Part shown: positions 28,847 to 41,795 of the stretch, one piece after another
How positions within the stretch are numbered: position 1 is the stretch's first letter
Layout of the letters: the number at the start of each line of letters is the position of its first letter
Source of the DNA: Pisolithus tinctorius
Taxonomy: Eukaryota > Basidiomycota > Agaricomycetes > Boletales > Pisolithaceae
Length of the DNA: 64,000 nt
Reading direction: 5' to 3'
Assembly (NCBI GenBank): GCA_024663395.1
Contig: JANFAH010000114.1
Coordinates: 41,975 to 105,974 of the forward strand
The notes under the pieces: model-generated
Databases searched by the model: none
What the model was told of the DNA's origin: nothing
The model's input: the letters and a program-made list of their open reading frames with translations, nothing else
Position numbers and translations under genes: made by a program

Positions 28847-30192
28847 TTACCAGGTGATGCTGTAACCATGTACCAATGCATCCATGAGTGTGGCGCCGTC
28901 AACCTTGACATCATTCCATTTCCCACAGCGGCACCGACATCTTGCAGAAAAGCTCCTGACCACTTCTGCGGTAATAATCCTCATGACGATTTTAGTCCCT
29001 GGCTGAATAGTTGACCAAACATCACTCTCCCTTGTCAGTTGAGTTACGTTAGTGCCGTCGTCAATCACAATATCATACTGTCCCTTGTCAATATACCACT
29101 GTTGGATCTCAGCTTCATCTGGCCGACATTGGTGCAGTATGCCAGGCAGAAAGGCCAGCAGTCGCTAAAAAAAAATGGTAAGGTTTCTGAATCCACATTT
29201 GAGTTCCAGCAACCAACATCAAAAGAACTGCATTGATCAAGCAGCATATTATGTTCCCGTCCCGTCGCATCGACCATTATCACATAACCAGGCGCGATGG
29301 TTGCAGGCAAGTGTGTCGCATCCAATGCCATCACAAATTGCATGATAGATTGAGTTTGCATCAGCTGGGTCTGTATAAGCGCGGTGACGTCGTGTAACTC
29401 GGTCTGAAGTTGCATTTGGGAAAAGACCTGTAGAAGACGAGGAGTAAGTCAGCAGTGACACACTGAAGATGCAATTTTCACCGTAATTTCCGAAAGATAT
29501 TCATTGATTTTGCTGGAACATCCAGCTATTTCTTGCGTGAGAAGTACGGACCCACGGTTGCGGCTTCGCATCTCGTTCAACTTGATTGCGGTCTCACCTA
29601 GCATCCTGATCATGATGTAGCGTTTCATTACCGAATACTCCGCGTACTTCGTCGAGCGACTTACTTGATCAACCCCTGCCGCCTGGATTCCTCAAAATGG
29701 GTGCGAGCAATTGGGGCATTGGCCATATGGCAGCTGAGATCGCGTAGTCGGCCAGTGAGGTCATCTAAGGCCTTGCTGTTCTGGGTACATCTCTACGATG
29801 ACGTTTAGAAACAAGAACAATACATGAAAATGGATCAACATCACATCTATAACTTGAAGAACAGCCAGTAATCCGCTAATGGCAGCCTTCAGCGGAGGAC
29901 CAGCGATTGGGATTACGCCCACAGCTTCTTGTACCACAGGTAAAGTTATCTGAATGGAATCGGAGACACTACGACCACATAGCGCATGGGAAGCCTCGGA
30001 GGGGGGAATGACCGTCGAAAGTTGCTGATTCGAAGCGGGCGAGGTCTGGGACGAGCTCGAAGCAGGCATTCGTGGGGAGACATCACCCAAGCCTGCAACG
30101 ACGGAACTATCGTGCGGCGCTCGAGTGGATTTGTCTCCCCGCCTGATACGAATAGCAATAATCTTGCTGAAGATTTCACCGAGACGAGCCAT
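28847..30192 (-). CDS. ULD-type ubiquitin-like domain protein of unknown function
   Basis: A multi-exon minus-strand gene starting at ATG 30192 (MARLGEIFSKIIAIR). The N-terminal exon has a Ser-rich part and then VQEAVGVIPIAGPPLKAAISGLLAVLQVIDV, written here only for its first block IPIAGPPLKAAISGLLAVLQ. This resembles the N-terminal helical region that basidiomycete NACHT-WD40 proteins also carry. A middle exon (about 29620-29480) has VLLTQEIAGCSSKINEYLSE. The C-terminal exons have GYVIMVDATGREHNM and DDGTNVTQLTRES, IQPGTKIVMRII, the ubiquitin-like (ULD_2-like) fold as I recall it, ending at the stop at 28847. The usual C-terminal zinc-ribbon-like part seems reduced to RCRCGKWNDVK. Function is not known for the family. 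A role in self/non-self signalling is inference. Confidence 0.7.
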
Positions 30193-30607
30193 ACAACAGA
30201 AGCAACGGTGGTGAACGTAGGAAGGTGAGGACACAACCTGCACCCTAGGACCACGGCATGAGGCAGCACCGTGTGTGTACAGCACCGACACAGCATGTAA
30301 AATCAATATTTACAGTGAACTTCATGCTCGGGAACAATGTGGCTATAACGCTGTATCTGTGTATTAGTATTCCCGAATCTCGAAATGATAACCCTCACTT
30401 TTCGTGCAGGGGGTGGTACTTGGTGGTACCGAAGGGTTGTGAGGGATTTGCACGCATCGTCGTATGCATAATTTAAGCAAGAGGTTTTTTTGTTGATATA
30501 TGCTACGGTATTGATGACAGTGCAGAACTAATAGAACTTAGTATTTGGAAGTGGTTGGAAAATTCTCAGAGAAAGGTTCTTCGAGAGACACAACGACACT
30601 AGTACAT

Positions 30608-33600
30608 TTAATATCGTCGTCCACCTCTACCTCCGGGTCCTTGATACGGACCATAATCTGGAGGGGGACGGCCAGCTGCAAGGAGTAAGTACCAATCAGT
30701 AACTTCACATCCCCTCTTGGAGAAACAAGGGACGTAACATACTTCCGCGAGGGGGTGGAGGTGGCGGCGGCGGGGTCGCCCTCCGCGTAGCACTTGGAAT
30801 GACAGCATTGCGGAACAACATCATCAAATCATCAACCCTGAATATCGGACCTGCAAAGGGGAAACAATGGTTCGCGCGATCAATGACATTGTTCTTCCCA
30901 TTGTAACACAAAAAAGGCGACGGTTCACACGTCGTCAAGTACTGACCATCAAAGGCGGCCGGATTAGGTAACTGCCCAACGAACCACGACAAGACTGTAG
31001 GCAACGGAGATGGCTTGTCTTCGTCTCGGTCCCTCTTGAGGTGTCCAAGTTCTCGGTCTCGCTCCTTCTCCCATCCAGCTGGGCTTGCAAGACGTCTCCG
31101 GTGGGGCGGCCCAGCCGACCTGTCTCGATCACGCTCACGCGGGGGTGTCAAGGGCCTCTGACGTTTGGATGGTGGCCCAAAGTCAGGCTTCACTGAATCC
31201 TCTCTGCGCTTGAGGTCTGGCGTCGAGTGTCTCTTGGATGTTTGGGCTTGAGGCACATGCGACAATGGCATCATGGATTGAAGCGACTCAGTACGTCTCT
31301 CAAGCCCTCCCGCCGATGTGGCAGCGTTACCTCCCGCCGCAGGTTGGCGGGCTGCCATGGCAAACCCGAGGTCCCTCGCTGCAATGGCATCGGTACCCAG
31401 GTACGTGTGTCGTTGAGCAAACCGTTTGATAGGAGGGTCTGTCAAACGAATGATGTCAAAAAAAAGGCTCGCCTTCCCAAAAAAAAGTTGTTCCCACCAG
31501 TTGGGTAGACTTCGGCAATACGTTTCTCAAGTTTCTGCGCAGCCTCGAGATCACCAAACTGATACTCGTAACGTGCCCACCTTTCCCACAATGGTCGTGC
31601 CCGATCGGGGCTAAACGCGCTAATGACACGCTCGAAAAGCGCTCGTGCGTCTGATGAAAATCTCGTAAGTTGGTGACAAGGAGGGACATCAATACACCCA
31701 GGCTCACTGTTGTCGTCATTGACCGATATCAAGAAACCAAGATATCTCAAAACGAACTCAATCTCGTCACCGAAACTTTCCAGACCTTTTTCAAAGATAC
31801 GACACGCCACTCCGAGACCACCGTCTTTATTGCAATGGTATTCCATTAGTGCTGTCGGAAATTCGTCAAGTTGACTTGAGAGCTTTGTCGTTGCCTTCTC
31901 ACACACCTGCAGCTTCATAAACCTCCCAGGGTGTCCATCGGTCTTTCCTGGCTTTTGCAAATACCGCTCGGAAAGTCTTGAGATCGTGAGCTCGGCGCGC
32001 GTATCGAATGTACATAATCCACACAAGACCGTATTCAGACCGGCGCTCTTGCAACTCTTTGGACTTGGGAGGTTTCTCATCAGCATTCTGGGTGGCAAAA
32101 GACGAGTTGTTCGACACAGTGCCCGGTTCTGTCGGTCCGGGAGTTATTGAGCTAGGAACACTCGTAGCCACAGAACGGCCAGTGATATCAGACGAGAATG
32201 ACGAAGACGCCGAATTCACCCGGGCCTCAAGTTCCTCGAGTTGCACATGCAGACGGTCGATAAGTTTGTCGAAAGTAGCGTTAACTTCGGCGTATTCCTT
32301 GCGCCCCTCTTGCAGCTCAGCATATGCAAAATTAAGGAGGAAACTAGTCGGATTTGCTTCGATGCCGGCCTTCAAGATGTTTAGCGCTTCTTCTTGCTTA
32401 CCAATGCTGTTTGTCCACACAAACGCCATGTACCTTGCAGAAGGTAATTAATTCAGGCAAAGACCGAGGCAAGAAGACTCACCAAATCTCGCTATAAAAT
32501 CGCATGCGGATGACCGCCTTGCGATAAACAAGCTGGACACGCGATACCAACGTGGCTTTATCTTTATCTTCAAATTCGAGCGGGTTGTTCTCTTCCCACT
32601 TGAGGTAAGTTTTCCATGCTCCCACAAGTGCTCTTTCAGCTGCGTTGAATGTTGGTGCAGGCGGTAGATAGATTGATGGCCGGGTCGAAGAAGACGGAGG
32701 TGGAGGTGGGAACAACGGACCGAGATGTCTCTGTAATTGACGAAGCACTGTTCGGGCTTGCATATGAGACGGGGACAAATCAGACATAAATTTTTTAGCC
32801 TGCGAAGAAAATTAAACACTCGAAAGGGTAACGCAAAAGGGACACAAACCGTAATCTTGTTCAACCCGTTCTCGAAAGCCTCAAGCTCAGACCACAACTT
32901 CTCCACATTCTCGAGCGGAATCTGAACTGCCCTATGATAGACCTTACGCAGAGCATCCATCTTTTGTTGTTCTTCCCAAGTAGTATTCGTCTAATGACCA
33001 CATCAGTTGACGCCGACAGAGCTGGATAAATAAGTTTATACCTCGCCGGCTTTGAGGAATTGGATGTAGTCATGCCAAATCTCTCCACTGTCTTTGTCTT
33101 GTCCGATGCGATTGAGTGCAAATTCATAAGCCCGACTGACGGCTTCACGGCTGGTTGGCGACGTATTTACGCGTCTGTAGATTCGGCGTTGGATCAAAAA
33201 TGTTGTGCGGGGCTGCGATCTGTTTTGCCTGACTGACCTGACGTATGTTATATAAAACTTCCAGAGGTCAACTGAAGGTGAAGTTCTCAAGAAGCGCTTG
33301 AACAATTCCTCGGCGTACTGGAACAGTCCTGGACTCAAGAAGTGGTTGAGATAGGCAATTTGGGCAGACGACTTGACATTCCGCTGTCAAACTAAGTGCT
33401 TGGGAGCAAACGGAATGTCATACCGTGTTGGGATACGTCTCGAACAGGGCTTCGTAGGTCTGCTTGACTTGTTCAAGATCACCACTATTTTCAGCGATGT
33501 CGACGAGGTGGTTCCAGCCTTCCGGGTCATGGGGATGTTCACGCAATTTCTCGCGCAGCACGTGCCACTCAGACGGTGGGTCCATTGGGGTATCGGTATC

Positions 33601-33867
33601 TTGGCCAGCATTATCATCTTGTGCAAGAGCGGGCTCGTGCCCGTTTTGAGTGGCTTCCAAGATCGCCTTCGGGTTGAGAGCATTCAAAGCATTCAATATG
33701 TCTTCTGTGGGCTGGGTCTTGTCGCCACTGTAGCTGGTGTCTTGAGACGTGTGCTCTGTGGGTGTTCCGTTGTCGTTCCTAACGACTGGTAGTTCAGACA
33801 TGTCCTGGCCAGTCTGTCCGGGACTCGTGCAACCGACGAAAAACGTTGCAAAATCAAAGGCCGACAT
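30608..33867 (-). CDS. RNA14: mRNA 3'-end processing protein RNA14 / CstF-77
   Basis: Scaffold of the cleavage and polyadenylation factor (CF IA / CstF), nuclear, built from HAT repeats. Exon 1 is 33867-33424 and ends at a clear GT (ACG|GTATGA). Exon 2 starts at 33383. HAT-type motifs are visible throughout: [108 protein letters not shown] and [14 protein letters not shown]. The C-terminus has an Arg/Asp-rich linker and the conserved block [19 protein letters not shown] plus [10 protein letters not shown], the 'monkeytail' that binds RNA15/CstF-64. It ends in a Gly-Arg-rich tail at 30608. At least eight introns. Divergent from the GH85 gene, with 114 bp between start codons. Confidence 0.92.
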
Positions 33868-33981
33868 TTTACGCCGTCTTTCTTGCCCTTTCCCACGCCT
33901 CGTCAGCGTCGACGGGCACTTCCCAGTTCCAATCAGTCCTAGTCAGTCAGTAGTAAGTTAGTAGCAGTAGCACAGTGCGAC
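33868..33981. promoter_or_regulatory. Short bidirectional promoter, RNA14 / GH85
   Basis: Only 114 bp separate the ATG of RNA14 (minus) from the ATG of the endoglucosaminidase (plus). No TATA box is seen. Repeats of the type AGTCAGTCAGTAGTAAGTTAG fill part of it. Both genes must share this promoter or use elements inside the neighbour. Confidence 0.6.
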
Positions 33982-36653
33982 ATGCCCCTGCGTGGCGTAG
34001 GCCATTCGAAACTGGTCGGCGACGAGGCACCCTTCTTTGATTCTTTGGCAGAGCTCGATGCTTGGTTCACGCAGCCTCACTCCAAGTTGGCCGGCGTCTT
34101 CCAGTATCAGCCTCGTCCCCAAGTCAAAGGACAATCAGATAACAGAGGGAAGTTACTGGTAAGGAGACAGTGATTCTACGTTACTACATCAGTTGCTAAG
34201 ACCTTCCCCCATCTTCCCTGCAGGTATGCCACGATTATAAAGTTGGTGACTCGTCGCATCGTTTATGTCACTTGCTCGCAATTGACGCATGGTGACTCGG
34301 TTCATCAAATGCGGGTATCCAGGGAGGCTACACCGAATCACCGTCGGGGACATGCTATACCTTCAATTTCTGGTCCCTGTGTGATACATTCGTCTAGTGC
34401 GTACCACCCCCTTGCCATATCCTCCGTCTGGCCAGTTGATATGCACTGGTCGTGGAAGCTTTTCACATCATCGCATTACCGTTCCCCCTTCGGGGTGGAT
34501 TAACGCTGCTCATAAGCAAGGCGTGAAAATGCTGGGCGTTCTGTGAGCAAGCCTGTCAATATTACTATATGACCGCCTCCGTTCAACTCGAGATCAGGAT
34601 ATTAGAACACTCAGAATCAGATACAGACGGCCTCAAACTTTTGCTAGGAAACGTTCCCAGCCTCTCCACCGGCTCAGATGCAGCGAGCGGAAGCATCCGC
34701 CTGTCTGCGCACTATGCGTCTTGCCTAGCCGAGCTAGCCTTTCAACGCGGTTTCGACGGGTATCTGCTCAACTTCGAGTCTAGTCTCCCTGGCGGTGCCG
34801 AACAAGCTCGCGCTTTGACGGCATGGATCACCCTACTGAGAGCAGAGCTTCGCTCCAAAGTCGGAACCCACGCAGATGTGGTGTGGTAGGTACCCTGGTC
34901 TTAGATTCGATCATCTCACGCATTGATTGCAATGCAAGGTATGATAGCGTAATCATTAGCGGAGAGTTGAGGTACCAAAACAGACTCAATCATCGCAACT
35001 TGCCATTTTTCCTGGCTTCGGATGCACTCTTCACCAACTACTTTGTAAGGAATGTTTGCATCCAAGATGGAGCGAGTTGACAGAGTATATGCCTAGTGGC
35101 CTCCTAATTATCCGGCACTTGGAGCGGGTTACTTTCTGTCCATCGATCCAGTCCTGTTGGGCAATTCACCCATAACTCGAAATGTCCAAACGAGAGTGAA
35201 AACCCTTCAATCGGTTTTGACGGGAGTTGATGTCTGGGGCCGTAGTCAATACGGCGGCGGGGGATTTAACAGCTACAGAGCCATTACCCACATTGATCCG
35301 CAATCCCTCGGACTTAGCGTCGCACTTTTTGGACCAGCATGGACCTGGGAATCCGAACAGGACAAACCCGGTTGGAATTGGGAACAGTGGTGGGATTACG
35401 AGCGTAAACTCTGGATCGGCCCTTCTCACCCCGGCGAAATTGTACCGGTTCCCGACCCTCCGAAGCTCTCTGACGTCCCTCCCTACAATGAGGGCGCATT
35501 CAAGCCTCTGAGCGCGTTCTTCGTAAATACGCCATCCCCAGATCCAGCAAAGTCTCCGTTTTATACCTGTTTTTCTCCCGGAGTTGGTTGGTCCTGGTTC
35601 GTCGACGGCGTGAATGTCTTGCAGACCGAGAAGGGCTGGACAGACATTGACAAGCAGTGTTCCATTGGTAATCTTGCATGGCCCACACCTGCTTTGAAAT
35701 GGGAGGGCGACGGGAGGAACGAAGATTTACCCACCGCATCGACCGCATTTGATATGACGGACGGATGGAACGGCGGTAATACCTTGAAGATTTCAGTCAG
35801 ATGTGGAGGCAGTGATGCGGAGGATGCGTTCTTCCGATGCATCTGGTTACCCGTTCAGTCTTTGACGATTAGCGCTGGGAGGTCATACGAAACCTGCATT
35901 GCATACAAACCCGGGTCGGACGAGACCGTCGACCTTGATCTTACTGTCATGGTCAAACCTCTTTCCTTAGGAGAGGAAGGGGAGACCAAATTGGAAGTCG
36001 GGCAAGCTATTCTGACTGATCTTCTGCACGGCTGGTCCAAGCAGGAATTAACATTTACCTCGACGTCAACTTCGGGTCCGATATCGATCGCGGTTGGTCT
36101 CGTAGTTGGCTTCGTAGCCAAAGACCCTTCTTTGCCATGCAACTTCGCATTATCCCTCGGCAAACTCGCAGTATACCCCTCTCCACCAACTCCACCGATA
36201 TCAGTGGGCTCGCCTCGTGTTTTCTGGGCCCGTTTCGCTCCCGACTCTGCTACGGATTCCTTAGCTAACTTGGTCGGCGTCTTAACTTGGGACACGGCAC
36301 TCTCTCTCCCGCCAATGCCTCCGATTGACCCGTACAAAAATCATCCTGAAGACCCACGCCCTGCCTGGGTCTTAGACGATGCCCTACCCCAATCCATATC
36401 CTTCCTGTACTTCAACGTCTACGTCACCACTTACGCAAGTGAAACTGCTATGTCGGATTTACTCCCTGCCACGTTCATCGGCACCACTGGACTGGACGGG
36501 CGTGCCAACCGATTTTACGTTGAACCGCAGTGCCTTCCTCAGGGGTTAGAAGGGAAAAGGTGTCTCAGATTTTATGTGCAAGGCGTCACGAATCTTGGCG
36601 AAGTTCTCCCTTGGGAGAGGTGTGCCTTTGTAGACTATATCATCAAGCCATGA
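33982..36653 (+). CDS. Endo-beta-N-acetylglucosaminidase, GH85 family
   Basis: Cytosolic ENGase-type enzyme that cuts the chitobiose core of N-glycans, releasing free oligosaccharide. It starts MPLRGVGHSKLVG at 33982. Early exons encode FFDSLAELDAWFTQP, VCHDYK (after an intron), GGYTESPSGTCYTFNFWSLCD, and ITVPPSGWINAAHKQGVKML. The GH85 catalytic Asn-Glu pair lies in FDGYLLNFESSLPGG (near 34755-34795). YDSVIISGELRYQN and later DVWGRSQYGGGGFNSYRA and LFGPAWTWESEQDKPGW complete the barrel. The large last exon (about 35157-36653) carries the beta-sandwich modules. No signal peptide is visible, consistent with a cytosolic enzyme. About six introns. Intact as far as I can read. Convergent with the anoctamin gene, with 230 bp between stops. 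Confidence 0.92.
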
Positions 36654-36883
36654 GCCGCGCCAGCTGTTTTATGAGAGAAGTCGTTGTCGAATACCTGGCA
36701 TATGTAAGAAACAAGGTCATGTTGTATTAGGTAGTACGGAAACAAATGCTCAGTAGTAAGGGTACACTTGACATGCACAACACGAACGCCGGGCGCAAGC
36801 ATACATACATGGAAATCAACGTGTCAGAACGAATGTAGCATCGGACATATACCAACAGACGTAAGATTCACAAAGCAACCAGC

Positions 36884-39349
36884 TTATGCGTCCTTCACAA
36901 GCTTCTGAATCTCCTCAACACCTTCATCGACTGCCCAGAACCCCTCCCATTCATCTCTGACACCGGCGGAAGCCTCCACAGAAACAGGTTTGGTCTCTCC
37001 GGTGAGCGACGTGCACTGCTTGAGGTACTTCTCCTTCATCTCTCTGTTCACTCTCTCCGCCTCCTTTGCCTCCTCGCTGCCTCGCCATATCGCAAGCTCC
37101 AGTATGCGCCTTACTATGGTGCGCAACAGCAAGTATCCATGCGAAGCGAGAAGCGCAACGAGAAGCGCATGGCCAAGCAACTCTTTCGTTGCGGCCAACC
37201 CATTGCGTCCGTGACCATGATGGTGATGGTGAAGATGTGTGCCAACGTCCCCATTCACGTCCATCTGAGTGCTGAGTTCATGATCAGGAGGGCGGAAAAG
37301 GTACACGAGCGCCGAATTCGTCAGGGCAGAGAGCCAGGTCAGGAACGACAACGCCTCGAGCCAGGGCCCAATCGTGTCCGTGCGGATGGGTATCGGCCGC
37401 CTCGCGTGGGTCGCAATCTTGAAAGCATCAGAGCGTGCCTCGATATAATTATTGAGCAACGCCATGAGAGGTGCCAATGGCCAGATCGTCGACCACAACG
37501 CAATATAGCCAAACTGCGTCACCATCTCTCCATAGTCTTCGAAAACGTCATATTCCGGGCGTGTCACCTCGCTGCGCACGATCTCAAGGAACTCGCGCTC
37601 TTCTTTGGTACGCTTCTCCGGAACTTGACCCTGGTTTTGTCCATGTCCAACAGACTCGTCGTCAAAAGCAACGCGCTTCTTCTTTATCTTGCCATTGCGA
37701 AAGCTCTTTCCACTCCGGAAGGATTCAATGGCCCGCAGAACGTAAGGCAACCCGATCTCCATAAAGTTGTTCACCACCTGGTTCGTGACGATGAACGCGA
37801 ACATCTGTTCTTGTAACCTCGAAGGGTTCAGCTTTTGCCGCGCATTCTCCATATCGGCTTCGAACAAGTTGTGAGCGGTCACCTTTCCTACCACTTTCTC
37901 CCCTCTACCACCACCCGAACCAACCTTGATGGTGTCGTTCAAGTTTATACTAAATCGTTCGAGGATGACGGCTGCGTGACGGCTCCCGGAGAAAATATAT
38001 CGTTGTACGAAATGCATGACACTTTCTCCAAAAGGCACATACACAAATGCAGACAGCGCAAGGCCAAGGTAAGCGTTCATTGCGGAGAGCGCGAACACCT
38101 TGATCGCCAGCGAATTACTGTGACTCGATTGATGTGCGTGGTTCTCCCAATCCGTGAACCGCTTTGCATATGACTTATAACTGGCCATGACCTTGGGTAC
38201 GAGCGCCATGAACAGGATCGTAGGTGTGAAAGACTGTCGCAAGGTGTTAGCAGGTTTGCTCAGCAAAAGAGGGCACGATGACACGGTAATAAGGAGGGTA
38301 AACTCACGATTATCTGGTGGCCTGGGCCTTTGTATAATTGCGTTACGAACGCCTCGAACACGAAAATCCCCGTCAAAATGACTGCTAGGACGCTGGCGAA
38401 AAGTAGTATAATAGGGATACTCGCAACCCTTCGGAATTCCTTCTTCCACCAAGGCAAGCCAGGGCGATAATCCGCTCGTCGTTTTTCTACTCGGAATGAT
38501 CCACGAGTGCACCACCGCACCGAGAGAATACGTTCTTGGAGGGCCCACCACTCCACGAATACGACAGACCACACCAGTAGGAGAGAAGAGTATAGTGCCG
38601 AATATGGGGTCCCGAAAAAGTAAAACACGAGGCCAAGCACAGCCGGGAAAATGAGGGCACGCGTGTACGCCGTCAAGAAAAAGAAATATAGGGCAACTGA
38701 GTCTCCAAACTGATGTAGTTTTTATCAGAGCTAGAGATCAACCACTTAGGATGATAAAGAGAACATACCTGATCTCTTATTTTGTCGAGCTGCACTGACG
38801 CAATGCGGTGCCTTGTCCATAATCGTATCCAATGTTCGTTGAAGTCGTGATCGTGAAGTGCCATAACGGACTCCACGAGGTCCCATTCTCTGCATCCGGG
38901 TATGATTCCAAGACCTCCGTCTTGGGGAGTAGAGGATATAAAGGCGTGCACGAGACGTATTCTGTGAGCTGGCGAAAGTGGAGCTGCATCCAGGTCTTCC
39001 TCAACTGACGGCAACCTCGACATTGGCAGACCATACAGGAAGTCAGAATACCTATAGAATCCAGTCTTAGTGGGATTGCCATTGCACCACGAGGCATTGG
39101 AGCTTACCGCTCGCAGTGCACCAGCCTGGACAGTACATTCTGCGGACAAGTGACAAGTATGAGTAGTTGATCCTGATTCTCTCCGCTCCTCCCAACTGCT
39201 TTGAGACCCGCTCTGTTGAGTGTGTCAATTAGAGCAGTGTATTGCCGTTCGGCTTTCAGAGCATTCTGGCGCACTTGCTCCTTCGATAGGGATGTCACCT
39301 TAAGCGGAGAGACACGAAAAACGATGACAAGGTCCACTTGGGGTGGCAT
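36884..39349 (-). CDS. Anoctamin / TMEM16 family protein (Ist2-like)
   Basis: Integral membrane protein of the ion channel / lipid scramblase family. In yeast, Ist2 tethers cortical ER to the plasma membrane. The ATG at 39349 begins MPPQVDLVIVFRVSPLK. The N-terminal cytosolic domain ends with HRIASVQLDKIRDQ, and FGDSVALYFFFLTAYTRAL then starts the membrane domain. Further hydrophobic segments include LVFYFFGTPYSALYSSLLLVWSV, IPIILLFASVLAVILTGIFVF, FALSAMNAYLGLALSAFVYV, and YIALWSTIWPLAPLMALLNN (conserved TM block followed by IEARSDAFKI). A His-rich loop, HLHHHHHGHG, lies before the last segment, which is unusual. Family hallmarks FMEIGLPYVLR and FGYIALWSTIWPLAP are clear. Introns near 39105, 38765-38705 and 38310-38235. 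The stop at 36884 follows KLVKDA. Confidence 0.9.
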
Positions 39350-39658
39350 GGTCGTCACGGAGACAAACCCGAGCAGGTGCACAATGCAGTCAGCAAGATG
39401 GACGTAAGTTTGGAGTGCGTGGCGCCTGACGCTAACGAGGGAAATGACGACTTGTATTACCATCTAACCGCGCGCTGTTGACGCTTGTTTGGTAGTAGCC
39501 AGGTTGGCGCCTAATGTGTGGAGGCAAGAAGGGTGGATTCTTCGTACATACACAAACGACACTTCGATGCAAGTAGCTAATAGCAGAGTATTGCCTGGGC
39601 ATACCACGAGAAACGCAACACGAGCCCAAGCACGAGTTTTAAGTTTTTGAGCCCGTCA

Positions 39659-41795
39659 TCAACGGGCGTACGGGTGATAACTGTGCTGACCACGTTGCGC
39701 AGCCCGCTGTGGGCCAACACCAGGCCCACCGGGTCCACCGGGTCCTCCTTGTGCTCCACGTGGTCCCCGAGGAACGTTAGGTCCTAGGCCGTTCGGGCCA
39801 GTTGGAGGACCACCCTGCGCGACTCCTTGGCTACCCCTGCCCATTCCACCACCGGACACGCCGCCACCGCCGCTACCACCCATACCTACCCCACCCGCAC
39901 CACCCATTCCGGCTCCCATACTACCACCCATACCGCCACTCATGCCCATGCCCCCCATGCCCCGTCCCATTCCGCCCATACCTCCCCCGAAACCTCCTCC
40001 AAAATTACCTCCACTCATACCGCCCATCATGGGATTCATACCCATGCCACCCATCATGCTAGCGCCACCTGCAAGCTGGAACATTCGGGTGTACAGCGCG
40101 GCGAGTGCTTGCGGGTCAAACGGAGTGTTGCCTGCAGATGGACCTGTCATCGCGGTGCCCATACCAGCTGCCACATTCGTAGCACTGGCCGTACCAGCAC
40201 CGGCGCTGAAACCCCCGCCACCACCTTGTGCACTGAATCCGCTTGCCCTTGTGTCTTCACTGAAATGGTCACGTTGATAACGAGGTTGTGCTAATTTAAC
40301 ATCAATCTGGCAAATTCATCCACCAGTCAGCATGATGACGAGATAGGACTTGACCCCGACTTACAAGTTTACCATCAATCTCCAATTTGCCAAACCCAAG
40401 GAATGGTGTTACATCCGTATCCTCAAACGATACAAACCCGAAGCCCTTGCTTCGTCCAGTCTCACGGTCGAGCATGACCGTAGAATCAATAACCTTGCCG
40501 AACTGGGAAAAGAAGTCCCGCATCGATTCTGATGTGACGCTACCAGGGAGTCCTCCAATAAACAGTTTCGTAGCACGTTGGTGCTCCTGACGAGGTATTG
40601 CCCGTTTTGGGTCGATCTAAACGACGTTAGTGGCCAATGAGCGCCAAAGCTCCTTGCCAGACACGACACAATACATACGATTTTACCGTCGAGGAAATGC
40701 TCTCGAACCATAACCGCATTAACACTTGCAGGATCCTCGAACGTTAAGAAGGCGAAACATCGCGAACGTCCGGCGGCATCGCGCATGATTGTGCATGCAT
40801 CTACTTTACCGAACTGCGAAAAGTAGTTCCTGAGGGACTCTATTCAAAGCCTATTTAGTGCTACTGGGCGGTACAGAAAATTGATGACGATGTAAGTACC
40901 ATCGGTTGTATCCCAGTTGAGGCCGCCAATGAACATCTTGCTATAGATAGTAATCCAGGGTTGGACATGCAGAAGCAGCACGGATAGTTGGACACGGACG
41001 CAAGCACGTCGAAGGATGACGTTGAGAGACATGCAAAGAGCAAAGTTGCTATTAGCTATCTGTTCAAGGACAGGAGACGTTATAACAGAGAGAAAATGAG
41101 AGGACGCTACTGTGTCTGAGTGTCGTGCTAGCCTAGCCTAGGCTAGACGTAGGGAAGTGGATACGGTAGAGCTAGCCTAGTCTTAGTCGACAGAGCTGAG
41201 TAGCTAGGCGTGACGACGACGTGACCGACTACAGAGCTAGTTGACTGGTGGGCCAACAATTTCTTTGAGACAACCCCACAAGTTGCGACAGCAGCGGCGA
41301 CCACAGAAGGTCTAGTTTCGAATTAGCCAAGGTTACGACCTCGATGACTCACCCTTCATCCTTCATCTCAGAAGGTCGGATACTTCGTTCTGGGATATGC
41401 GGTGGATCCAACTTGAGACCATCGGACGGTTGGGGCTGTTGATACGTGGGAATTTGTTGTGGCGTTGACGAATAGGATATCGGACTCGAGTGAGTCGGAA
41501 TGGGTTGATAGGTTGGTTGGGTCGTAGGCTCCGACTTCGGCCGTGGGGCAGCTATTGAACTTGAAAGTGGTTCCTGCCTGGGTTCTGTGCGGGGTGAGAC
41601 GGTGGATGCAGGTGTTTCGGTCGAGGTCTCGGATGGCTTCTGTATGTCAGCCTTGGTTTCGTTTAACTCCACCGCAGCCGTAAAGTCAGCCTCGTCGTTT
41701 CCGTATAAATCTGTAAATGAACCATGAACTCAGTTGAGCGCCATCAGCGATAACAGCAGCATACCGCCATAGAGGTCAGCGTCGAGCTCGGACAT
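39659..41795 (-). CDS. Hrp1/Nab4-like RNA-binding protein with two RRMs
   Basis: ATG at 41795 (MSELDADLYG, then an intron of 52 bp or so). The N-terminal region is acidic, then Pro/Ser/Gln-rich (about 41700-41350). RRM1 has MFIGGLNWDTTD (RNP2) and RSRCFAFLTFEDP (RNP1). RRM2 has KLFIGGLPGSVTSESMRDFF and SKGFGFVSFEDTDV, with the linker IDPKRAIPR that is typical of the Hrp1/hnRNP-A/DAZAP group. The C-terminal tail is Gly/Met-rich (GGMGGMGRGMGGMG) and ends HSYHPYAR. In yeast Hrp1 is cleavage factor IB and shuttles between nucleus and cytoplasm. Several introns (near 41740, 41040-41330, 40870-40840, 40680-40620, 40370-40310). Assignment to Hrp1 rather than another two-RRM hnRNP is by motif only. 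Confidence 0.85.
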
